This document shows positions 12,147 through 22,800 of a stretch of DNA of 64,000 nucleotides, piece by piece. A model generated the notes under the pieces. That model ran no database searches and was not told the origin of the DNA. It worked only from the letters and a program-made list of their open reading frames with translations. The stretch's first letter is position 1. Every line of letters begins with the position of its first letter. Origin of the DNA: Dermatophagoides farinae (taxonomy: Eukaryota > Arthropoda > Arachnida > Sarcoptiformes > Pyroglyphidae); the NCBI RefSeq assembly GCF_024713945.1, contig NC_134680.1, positions 4,178,001 to 4,242,000 on the forward strand, read 5' to 3'. The translations under genes were made by a program, and so were the position numbers.

Positions 12147-13433
12147 TCATAAATGAAAACAGATATTTTGACAATAATGACAAACATTAAAATAGATTAC
12201 ACTAATGATTAGATATTTGATAAACATCATGATTATTATGATTGATATTCGAAAATTGAAATTATTTTTCAAACCATTATTGTCAAAATATTGATAATAT
12301 GGTCTATTCGTTGATGATTGATTCGTGAAAACTTTTTCATTTGTTTGATTTGTTGTTTGGGTTTTCGTTTCGATTGTGGTGAAAAAATCCTCATCTAATG
12401 GTAATGGCCAAATCGGTGGTTTCATACAGATGATAAAATCATCTAATGAACGTCTTCTATAAATGGGAAATTTTCGTTGAAAAGAAATGACTAAACGTTT
12501 TTCCACGGCTAAAACATATCGATTATATGATGATATAAGATATAATGTTTCATTTATATTGAAACCGAATACAATATCATGTAAAAAATTTACTGGTGGT
12601 TCACAATCAGCCATTAATTGTTGATTATTTGGTATCATATAAAAATCTTGATCATCATTAATACATAATATACCATAAATTTCTTTCAACAAATAATTAT
12701 CGAATACAACGACCGTTGGTGCTGGTTGTGTAGCGACGAAAATCTGGTAGAATTTTCCATCAATCGATAGGCTTATTATTTGTGTATTAATTTCATCACT
12801 AAGTGAATCGGTATTTAGACTAAAATTTTTATATTCATGTTCAATTTCAAATTTTTCATTACGATTATCTGGATAACCGGTGGCTAAAAAACGATTATAT
12901 GTATTAATTAATTGGATTCGAATAGTTTTATTTACATTCGATCCCGATGTTATTGTTGTTTCATAAAGATCAATCAATGCAATCCAATAACTTAGTATTA
13001 ATTTGGATTGATCATTTGGTGGCGATAAGAATGCAAGAGAAATTTCACCCATTGAAGTTGTTTCATTCAATTCATATGGCCAATGCTTCATTAATTCACT
13101 ATCATATAGATATGATCTCATATCGATAAATTTTTCATCAAATAAATAAAGACGATGATTATCATGATCATAATGTTTTTCATTAAATTGATCATAAATA
13201 GCTACAATATGATCAGAATAATAGATCCATAATTGTTCATGTATAATAGCCATCGATGTGATTGTCGAAATAGTTGCTCGTAATGTTCGAAATGAACATG
13301 TTCGATTCATGTCATTCAAATATTCAAGATTTTTATATGGTGATGATGTTTCAAGGCTATTAATTATCATCACATGATTGTTTATCGATATCAACCAGAC
13401 ATAGATATTAAATAATGTTGAAATTGTTGACAT
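12147..13433 (-). CDS. Four-cysteine type I membrane protein A, 428 aa
   Basis: This single-exon gene is tandem with the homologous gene at 13.5-14.8 kb. I start it at 13433 (MSTISTLFNIYVWLISINN), where a signal peptide begins right after CAG and seven A. An in-frame ATG at 13466 would add 11 residues. The ectodomain has N-glycosylation sequons and motifs shared with the neighbour: SMAII...LWIY..DHI, then WP...LN, GILC, DCEPP, FGF.I...LYLIS, A.EK, and a final cysteine before PP.WP. Four cysteines (NRTC, GILC, ADC, IIC) are shared. A hydrophobic segment (FRISIIIIMMFIKYLIISVI) near the C-terminus is a likely membrane anchor. The family is unknown to me. The alternating short hydrophobic strands could suit a beta-propeller, but that is a guess. 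Confidence 0.75.
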   Translation of the reverse strand: MSTISTLFNIYVWLISINNHVMIINSLETSSPYKNLEYLNDMNRTCSFRTLRATISTITSMAIIHEQLWIYYSDHIVAIYDQFNEKHYDHDNHRLYLFDEKFIDMRSYLYDSELMKHWPYELNETTSMGEISLAFLSPPNDQSKLILSYWIALIDLYETTITSGSNVNKTIRIQLINTYNRFLATGYPDNRNEKFEIEHEYKNFSLNTDSLSDEINTQIISLSIDGKFYQIFVATQPAPTVVVFDNYLLKEIYGILCINDDQDFYMIPNNQQLMADCEPPVNFLHDIVFGFNINETLYLISSYNRYVLAVEKRLVISFQRKFPIYRRRSLDDFIICMKPPIWPLPLDEDFFTTIETKTQTTNQTNEKVFTNQSSTNRPYYQYFDNNGLKNNFNFRISIIIIMMFIKYLIISVIYFNVCHYCQNICFHL

Positions 13434-13540
13434 TTTTTTTCTGTTTGTTTTAATCGACAAATTCATTTAAAAAAACAGCCGTTTTTATATTAATGGTATG
13501 AAAATTTCAAATTATTGAATTAATTGATTTTTTTTTATTG

Positions 13541-14809
13541 TTATTCAGTTTTTTGACGACGACGGCAACAACATCGACAACAAATATTTATATGACGAAA
13601 ACATTTAATAATCAATATGAGGATGAAATATTTTCCGATCATGAATATTATTATTCTTGATGCATAGATATGTAAACGGATTTGTTTCAAAAATGTTGGC
13701 ACCTTTAAACGATACGGTATGAATGGATTAATTCCGGTTCGTGGATTAATTGGTGGCCATTCCTTTGATGTTGGTCGTCGACATTTGAATAGTTGTTGAA
13801 TCGATCCATTATATTGAACGGTAAATTCTCTTTCCAATGTTTGAAATAAATATTTATCCATAGCAAAATAATATTTAAGTTTCATTGAGACAAAATATAG
13901 ATATTGACCGATTGTAAAACCGAAACCAATTGATTTGAATATTTCAAATGGTGGCTGACATTCTTTTCGCCATTTTCCCACAAGAAACAATGTTGGTTGT
14001 TTTTCTTTGGATTGACCACTACAAAGTAAACCGATTATCGTTAAATTGCGATATAATGTCATCGCATATATGGCAACATGTGGCCGCTCCACATTATACG
14101 ATAGGATCATTTGTACATATTGTTCATCAAATGAAATACTTATTATGGATAATTGAGCCGTTTCATTATTTGAATTACTTAATAGTTCACCCATCGGTTG
14201 TATACGATAATAATAATTAAATCGACTAATCTGTGGTTCTGATTCGATCATGTCGAATGTAATGTATGTATTGTTACCTTCAATTTCGGGTGCTAATATA
14301 TGATATCGTAAGGTAAGATTAAATAATGGACCGCTATTATATATTGTCATCGTTACATTTCTTTCGTTAGGCATCGAAATTATTGATGAATTTTTCTGCT
14401 TTACATTCAACGTTTCGATAAATGGCCATAACAATTTCAACCAATGATTCAATTGTTGCCGAAATGTCAATAAATTTTCATTATATAAATATAATATAGA
14501 TTTATATGGATCGTAATGACGATCCAATACATTACGATAAACAATGATGATATGATCAATACGATATATCCAAAGATCACCATAAATTATTGCCATTGAT
14601 AATATTTTTGATATGAAATGTTTCTTACCCTTATCATCATCATCCATAATACAGGAATAATTTGAATTATGGAAATAATCTGAACGTTCAATATAATTAT
14701 TACTAGAGTACGGAACATCGGAAGTGAATGGAATCGATTCAAATGTTATGATCACCATACACATCATCGTTATCATCACTATAGCCATCGATGGCGTTAT
14801 CATCATCAT
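13541..14809 (-). CDS. Four-cysteine type I membrane protein B, 422 aa
   Basis: This is the tandem paralogue of the gene just downstream, on the same strand, about 110 bases apart. I prefer the start at 14809 (MMMITPSMAIVMITMMCMVI), which gives a signal peptide; the open frame extends up to 14908. Shared motifs with protein A are SMAII..DLWIYR.DHI, LWPFIETLN, GLLC, ECQPP, GFGF, LYFVS, A.DK and a last cysteine in FKCRRP. A membrane segment (IIIFMIGKYFILILII) is followed by a short Cys/Arg-rich tail (INICCRCCCRRR), which could be palmitoylated. Function is unknown; the layout suggests a cell-surface protein from a recent lineage-specific duplication. Confidence 0.75.
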   Translation of the reverse strand: MMMITPSMAIVMITMMCMVIITFESIPFTSDVPYSSNNYIERSDYFHNSNYSCIMDDDDKGKKHFISKILSMAIIYGDLWIYRIDHIIIVYRNVLDRHYDPYKSILYLYNENLLTFRQQLNHWLKLLWPFIETLNVKQKNSSIISMPNERNVTMTIYNSGPLFNLTLRYHILAPEIEGNNTYITFDMIESEPQISRFNYYYRIQPMGELLSNSNNETAQLSIISISFDEQYVQMILSYNVERPHVAIYAMTLYRNLTIIGLLCSGQSKEKQPTLFLVGKWRKECQPPFEIFKSIGFGFTIGQYLYFVSMKLKYYFAMDKYLFQTLEREFTVQYNGSIQQLFKCRRPTSKEWPPINPRTGINPFIPYRLKVPTFLKQIRLHIYASRIIIFMIGKYFILILIIKCFRHINICCRCCCRRRQKTE

Positions 14810-14909
14810 AATGATGAAAAAAAAATCCGGAAATTTTTCTACTTTTTTTTCTAAATCGAACACAATGGTAATGTCGAATTTTGATTTAAATAAAATTCTA
14901 ATTATCATT

Positions 14910-16575
14910 GTTTTTTTTTTGTTTCATTTATTATTTATATGATTAATTTGATTATTAACATCCAAAATTTGGCCACTTTTGTGTTTAAATTATTATATGG
15001 TTCTACTGCAAAATAGACAAACATGAAAATAGTCAGAAGCGGATCATCGGTCAACAACCATAACTGTTGTTTGTGATGTGTGGGTGTGTTCTCCAAATTG
15101 ACCATTTAGAATTTCGAATGAATTATCACCCATTATGATGATGATCCATGATAGCCATGATATATAGTGGCCATTGTTATCATAATTATTTTATGAAAAA
15201 AAACAAAGTTGCTTCCGTGCTTTTTTCTCTTCAAAACACAATCTACGTTTGAAAAGAACCTGTGTCACTTGTGTCAACGGGTGTGGTGATGATGATTCAA
15301 ATGATCAATATATGTGCATATCAAATCGATATGAATCTGAATTGAAGAAAAAAAATGTCTCATTCTATATGCTTCAATTTTGTAATTTTTTTTTCATCAT
15401 CATCATCATCTAACAACAAAAACAAAATAATATCATCAGATAATCGACATTTGATGGTGCGAATCAAGAAAAAAATATCAACAACAATGATGAATGAAAT
15501 GAAATGAATGAGCTTCCATATTTTTTTTTATTTTTTTTCAGTTTTCAGTTTTTGTTTCTGTTTGAATCTGAAACCGAAAACTTCCTGAAAAAATAAAAAA
15601 AGCTCATCCATGTGTGTGTGTGTGTACAGATGACTGACTTTTAAATACCATTGAACAATTGATAATGATGATGATTGTTATGGTTGATGTGGAAATACAA
15701 TTGAACACACCACACATACACACACACACACACATACCGGCATTAATAGATGGGTGTGTGTGAATAAATGAATAGTGGGATGATGATGATGATGATGATA
15801 ATGACAATAAATGATCGCACCATGATCACATCATTATCAGGAAGAAGAAGAAACTTTGATTATGATGATGATGATGATGATGATGATGAGAACTAATAGT
15901 GTGTTCCGGATGAGACAAATCTAAAATTTTTGTTTTCTGAGGAAAGTTTATTCATTTTTTTAAAAAATTTTATTTACAAACTTCTGTAGTAATATGATTC
16001 GAAATTAAATATAGTATGTATGTATGTATGTGGTAAGAGTATAGCGGAACACGATGGAAAAGGTTTTTTTTTACTCTTCTTCTTCCACTTGTTGCTTATA
16101 ATAAATAAATTAATAATAAACGGAGACGAGAAAAAAAATGTGTGATATTGGTTAGTGGCTAAAGCATGTGAATGGAGTGAGTGAAAAAAATGATTATGAT
16201 GACGATGATCCATTTCCTTTGATGATTAATTGATTGATTTATATAGCGCATATATCGATTTACCAAATTGATTTGATGAATGATGCCAACCAATGAGTAG
16301 GAGAGAAGTTGGAAAAAAAATCATGAATTATAAAACATGAGAATGAATGAGCGTTTTGAAGTGTGGATTTTTTTTTTGTTGATAAATTAATTCATCATTT
16401 GACGAATGATCGATGGGTGGATATTTGTAAATTGAAGGTTGTGGGTGATAATTCTTGCGCTTCTTATGTGTACTTTTGTTTTTTTTTTGGCTTTTTGTTA
16501 ATTGGCTTAGTGGATTGTTTTTCGGTTGATTTATTAGGTCAGATTTTTTTTGGGTTTGAAAAATGTTTAAGATGT
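14910..16575. other. Intergenic, microsatellite-rich
   Basis: This stretch holds TG/CA repeats near 15610-15735, a GAT array at 15859-15889, and poly-A/T runs. I see no gene. It contains the leader of protein B and the 3' end of the glycine-rich gene. Confidence 0.55.
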
Positions 16576-18082
16576 TTAATAAGAACCGCCACCACCACCA
16601 CCACCACTACTATAACCTGTAAAAAGAAACATTTCTAATGAATATTTTCAAATATTCGTAGCAATTCTTACCACCACCACCACCGCCGCCCATGCTGTAT
16701 CCACCACCACCACCGCCGGAAGAGCCGCCATAACCGCCACTTCCGCCGCCACCACCACCACTATAACCTGTAAAGATAAACATTTCTAATGAATATTTTC
16801 GAATATTCGTAGATATTCTTACCACCACCACCACCTCCAGAAGAGCCACCATAACCACCACCACCGCCAGAAGAGCCACCATAACCACCACCACCACCGG
16901 ACGAGCCGCCATAACCACCACCGCCGCCGGAAGAGCCACCATAACCACCGCCGCCGCCGCCGCCACCACCACCGCCATAACCTCCTCCTTGACCTTGACT
17001 GACGATAGTTTTGACTTCCTCTTTGGCAGGTCGAACTTCTTGCACGACTTTTCGGTATGGAATGATGATTTCTCGTACTTCCTGTTTTTTGGAACAAATA
17101 GATTATCAATATGATGAATTGAATCAATCAATTGTATATATCAACGAACCTGAATAATTGGTTTTTTAACTTCGTGGATCAATCGTTGTGGTTCTTCTTC
17201 AGACTGAGTATATTCAGGTTCATTTCCGTAACCACCCATATTTGATTGCATGATTTGGATTTTACCTCCAGCTGATTTGAAATGCAATTTCAATGGAGCT
17301 GAACCTCCATCGAATTCGACGATACGTGGGGTACCTTGGCTAACTTGAATTGGCACTGGTCGAACTTCGAAAGTTTGACGTGATTGGATGGCACCTTTGA
17401 TGACTTGTGGACCACCGCCGCCGCCACCACCACCACCACCCATACCACCACCACCACCACCATAACCACCACCACCACCACCACCACCACCTTTATTAAT
17501 AAGTAAAGTTTTAATACTGGATATAAATGGTATAAATTTTGCTCTATTACCATATCCACCACCGCCCATTCCATAGCCGCCGCCGCCGCCACCCATGCCT
17601 CCTCCACCGTATCCACCACCACCCCCTTTATTATTAAGTAAAGTTTTAATACCGGTTAGAAATGGTATAAATTTAGCTCTATTTGTATTAAAATTACCAC
17701 CACCACCGCTGTATCCACCGCCACCACCGCTCATCCCATATCCGGCCGAGCTAACCATCATGACGGCACCCCCACCGCCACCGCCATAACCACCCCCTTG
17801 AAGAGAAACAAAAAAAAAATTATTCTATCGAATGGTGACAGAAAATTACTTTGACTTACCACCACCACCACCACCGTAAGCGAAACAAATAGCCACTAAT
17901 GTGGATGATATCACAGCGAACTTTTATTTCCAAAGATTAATAATTAATGATGATATCGATGATGATGATGGACCGGAAATTCATTTGAAAATAGCAAAAC
18001 AAAAAAATGAAAATGAATTTTTTTTTATGAAAAAAAACATAAACCATCATCACAATACAATACAATTACATACTCGCAACAT
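16576..18082 (-). CDS. Secreted glycine-rich (cuticle-like) protein, about 326 aa, 8 coding exons
   Basis: Exons joined in phase are 18074-18082, 17860-17920, 17698-17796, 17551-17625, 17150-17490, 16823-17081, 16672-16767 and 16576-16616. The first codons (M-L-R, donor GTATGT) join a signal peptide reading FAVISSTLVAICFAYG. Gly-Gly-Tyr runs follow, then a charged core (PQVIKGAIQSRQTFEVRP, LHFKS, SEEEPQRLIHEVKKPIIQ, EVREIIIPYRKVVQEVRP). The rest is SSGGGGGYGG repeats ending in GGSY. The core matches the 198-aa protein at 2.6-3.4 kb. The Gly/Tyr composition fits a cuticular or other extracellular structural protein. The introns at 17626-17697 and 17491-17550 are similar to each other, are multiples of three and lack in-frame stops, so they could also be translated. 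The introns at 16768-16822 and 16617-16671 are near-copies of each other. Confidence 0.75.
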
Positions 18083-18249
18083 TTTTTCTGAGTAGGAAAT
18101 GATCCGATTCGATTCAAATTTCCAATGATGATTATCACCGAATTTCACAGAAAACACACTTGGAACACAATTTGAAATTTTCTAAAACGTTTCAAATACA
18201 ACAAACATAAATGAATGAACGAATGAATGAATGGATGATCATGTTCGGG

Positions 18250-18257
18250 TTTATATA
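18250..18257 (-). promoter_or_regulatory. Candidate TATA box of the glycine-rich protein gene
   Basis: The minus strand reads TATATAAA, followed by CCCGAACATG. It lies about 170 bases before the start codon. A polypyrimidine acceptor (TTTCCTACTCAG) sits five bases before the ATG, so a non-coding first exon and leader intron are probable. Confidence 0.5.
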
Positions 18258-19670
18258 TCATTGGCTCATTTGTTTCGAAATTTTGAAACATTTTTTTTCA
18301 TATTTATTATGGAAAAAGAGAAAACAGTAGAACAGGTCAAGAGTCATACATGAGATGTTTTTTTTTGTTATGTCATCAAGAGAGAGAGAATCAAAAAAAA
18401 AAAATTTGGAACCATTAATGTTAGTGAGTGGAAATTGAGAGAACATTTTTAATAGTCGGGCCCATTTTTTTTTCTTTTTCTCGTTCATCCATCTTGAAAC
18501 ATTATTTGACTTCGGTTATTCAATTCAAATATGAATAAAATAGTGTGACATTCATTGCAATTTTTCATTTTCATTTTAATCTAAATTGAATTTGAATGTA
18601 TGAATGAATGAATGAATGAATAACGGCTAATAGAGAGAATGAAAAGAATGATTGATTCAACTTTTCATATTCAATAAGGCCTAAGGTCAAGTTGTTGGCA
18701 ATATAATTTTGAAATTAACATAACCCTTTCTTTCTTTTTGTTGTTGTTGATCGATAATCGAATGCGGAACAATGTTATCGGTATTGATTTGAATGTTTTA
18801 TTATAATTAAAGATTTTTTTTTAATTTTTTTCTTTTATCATTATTTAATAGAAATCTTTTATAAATCAAATTAATTGATATAATGGTTTCCAATGAAAGA
18901 AAACAAAACAAAACAAAAAAAAAAATTGTTACTTCGTCAATGATGGTCAACATTTTTCATCGTTGTTACCATGGCCTTTTCTCTTCATTGATTTATTACC
19001 AAACGATGTTTTAGATGAATAATAATCATCATCATCATTTTCAAGTATAATTCATTCATATTCATGCATTCGACCTCGAATTTTTTTTTTCTTCTTCTAA
19101 TATTCATTTTCATCCCACAACAGCAACAACAACAGAAATCTATTAGCTCAATTAGGTCCCACACAGTATTGTTGTCATCATGAATTTTTTTTTTTGCTGT
19201 TGTTGTTCATGGATCGTTATTATAAGGATAATATATTACCATTGCGTATTTTTTTTCTATTTTTTTTTCATTTGTTTATTTGTTTTTTTTTTGTTTCTTA
19301 AAGTTCCAAATTAGGTCCCAGTTGAAATTGATGTAACTATGCACGTGTGTGTGTGTGTGTGTGTATGTGTGTGTTTCAAAAATATTTTATCATTGCAATA
19401 TCTTGCTGTAATCATATAATGATAAGATGATGATAATTGTAAAAAGATGACCGTTTTCCATCATTGAATCTTTTTTTCATAATCATTATGATGATGATGA
19501 TGATGATGATAATCACATTGATCTTTTTTTGAAATTATTTTTAATTAGTAACTACAAGTGGTATTTGGACATATAGTTATAGATAAATGACCATAAAATT
19601 ATAATCATCATCAGTTTTTTTCTCCTAATTTATCTGGAATATCGATCTGATCAAGATAACGTATTAATGG

Positions 19671-19706
<36 letters not shown>
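19671..19706. repeat. (TGA)12 microsatellite
   Basis: A perfect trinucleotide array of 36 bases. It is one of the longest of the many GAT/CAT arrays in the window. Confidence 0.95.
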
Positions 19707-19708
<2 letters not shown>

Positions 19709-19792
19709 TGATAACGAAATTTTTTTTCTTTCACCTTTTTTTATAATTTCCTTGTTCAAAAAAAGTGTTTTTTTTTTGCTAATTTTCTTTAT

Positions 19793-19828
19793 AACCCTCT
19801 CTTTTTTTTCAGTGAAAAAGAGAGGGTT
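19793..19828. repeat. Perfect 14-bp inverted repeat with 8-base loop
   Basis: The arms AACCCTCTCTTTTT (19793-19806) and AAAAAGAGAGGGTT (19815-19828) are exact reverse complements. They stand out from the low-complexity background because the outer half contains CCCTCT. It could be a small fold-back element or a structured transcript. Confidence 0.8.
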
Positions 19829-22800
19829 GAAATTATCAAGTTTTTTTTTTCTTAAAAAAAAATTTGGATTCCCTCGTTGTTGAGAAATGTTTACAATTTT
19901 AAAAATAAAAAGTTAAATTCGGAAAAAAATCATAAAATTGAAAGTAAAATTTGAATTTTTGAAACAAACAAACAAACGAACGAACGAACGAAAAAAACTA
20001 ATCATTTGAGAATGATGTGTGTGTGTGTGTGTGCATTTTGTATTGGAGCAATCATCATCATCATCATTTAAATGCGAAACGATGTGATCCAAAATGGAAA
20101 TTTGGCACTCGATAAAATATCTGTGCAATATATAACGATTTAAATTTTTTATATTTTTCTTATTATGCACTGTTTCTAAAAAATGAACTGAAAAAAAATT
20201 GTCCAAATAAAACGAACATATGAAATGAAATGATGATGATGATGATGGCTTGTGTGGTTATATGGAGAAGAAAAAAACTAAACCATCATACACATACATC
20301 TTGTCTGGCCGCCATCGTTGATGATGATGATGATGCTTTAAAAATTGATACGATGAAAAAATTTTCAACAATTTTCAAGCGAAAGATAAATAAAGTGAGT
20401 GCAAAAAATAAAAAAATAAAATAAATTTCTCAACACCAACAAAATAATAAAAAAAAACACCCTGAAACCAATATTAAAACAGAAAACAGACTATTTTAAC
20501 CTTTAGGGTGCTTTTCCACCTCCTTTTTCTTTTTCTTATCTGTTTTGGATGTTACATGCTTATTATTGATGATGATAACAAGAAAAACATTGTTCCGGAG
20601 ACGAATGATGATGATGATGATGATGATGATTGTGATGTTGATGACATCGATGCCGTTGAATGAATGAATGAATGAATTCAATGGATGAACCTTCTTAATC
20701 AAAAATGATTTTTTCTTTTTTTGTCAAAATCAACGGAAGCCAGACCAATTTTTCTACAACTTTTTTACTTCAAAAGAAAGAAAGAGAGAGAGAGAGAGAG
20801 AAAGTCATTATTGTTTAAATGGGTAAATGAATGAAGATATTATTATTTCCGAGTTTTTTTTTCCTTTCATCATGAATAGATCGTTGCTTTTTTTTTGTTT
20901 GTTTCTCCTTTAAAATCTATTTAATCATAATCGATTAATCGGGTTTTAACCTCGATTCCGAAATGTGTAAAAGAAAATGCGAATGAATTTCAATCAAATA
21001 TCTATGATTAGATATCAAAAAAAAACAAAAAAAAAAATTAAATTTAAATTTTATCAAAAAAAAAAAAAAAAAAAATTATGACTAGCCACTAAAGCTACAT
21101 AAAAAAAATTCACCTTTTATAATGACTGAAAATTTTTATGATTTTTTTTCTCACATTTTTATTTTTTTTATTGCCTGATATGTAATACACGTGTTATTAT
21201 CATCATGATAAATAATAATTAGCATATATAAAAAACATTGATGAATGAAAAATGACCACATAGACACAAATTTAAATAATAATTTGATCGATTTTTTTTC
21301 AAAAAAAAAAAAAAAAAATGAATAATCTAGGAAATAAAATTCAAGTAAAATTTTAAAGGACATCATATCATTATGGTCTGATGACATATCGTGTCGTGTC
21401 GATTGATTTTTATTTTCTTTTGAAGGTCATCATCATCATCATTTTCAAAATCTTCCAAATCCATACTCCAAATGAAGATGAATTAATTAATTAATCAATT
21501 AATTAAAAAGAAATTTATGTCAATTATTAATAATGAGCAGAAAAATATTCAAAAAAAAAATTTACTATCACGATCACGATTGAATGAGATTAACATATAT
21601 CTCATTTACATTGGTTATATTACCATTATTTTTTTTTTACTGGGCAGAGGGAGAATCAATTACTAATTAATTGTAGCAATAATGAATTACATCATCACAT
21701 AATATTATCGGACATTGCCAATTGATCGACTGGGCAATAGCATTATTTAAGATGTGAATAATGATAATAATGGTCATTTGTTGTTGTTGGCTAAAATTTA
21801 TTCATTTTTTTGTGTGTGTGTGTGTGTTTGCGGCAGCCACCTGTTCACATCGAAAAAATTGATTCGATCCTTAATATGATAGTATGATTGATATCAAGGT
21901 GTTCGATTTGATAGGTGATGGCCATTTGTGATAATCAGGCCAAAAGAAACAAAAAAAAAATGATCCGCCAATTTATGTGGAAATTTATTTGAAAATGAGA
22001 TGAAATAAAATAGATGTGCCAGAAAAATGGTCGCAAATTTGAAAATGGAAAATAATTAACTTGTTTTGACGTATTCACAGAATTCTTTTCCAATAACTGA
22101 CGAGTCTTTAGCCTGTGGTGGTAGTTGCAATATGATATTATCTTTTTTTTTGTTGCGTTGTTAATTTGATTTAATGATGATGATTTCTCAAAATCAACAA
22201 CAACAAAGTTCAATCGGGTCGATTGATAATGATGGAACAAATTTAAAATTTAAATTTAAATAAATTAAAAAGAATCTTGATATTAGCCATGTCTATATGA
22301 TAATGATGAACTTGTCTGATGATGAATTTATTTAAATTTTTTGTGTCACGACTTTTCTTTTCTCCAGGGTAGTAAAATTCTCTCAAATAAAAAGCTGATG
22401 ATAATCAGACAAAAACAGACAAAAAAACAATTCCGTTGAATTCATTTATCGATTAATGTTACATGGATACACAACAATTTGATGATGAATGAATATTGAC
22501 GTGATAGCCGCTAGTGATAATCGGATATATATGGTAAGGAAATGAATTTTATCAAATGATTTTTTTTGTCGTCTTTCTTCATCGATACATTTGATTAATG
22601 AAAATGAAATGAATTTTTACTTCGTTTTTATTTTGTTTCACGCAAAGATCAATGATGATCAATTATAATAAGGAATACCATGGTCAATGGAAAAAAAATA
22701 ATTCGAATCGAAAGATATCGATAGTATCGTTTTGATGAAAAAAAAATGAAAACAAGGAAATCTATCTCTATAGCGAAATGATTCAAAAAAAATTTTTTTT

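Noticed and set aside
17595-17789. Pro-rich plus-strand frame opposite the glycine-rich gene
   Set aside because: CC-rich antisense of GGN codons automatically gives Pro runs. The minus-strand gene has the signal peptide, splice sites and paralogue.
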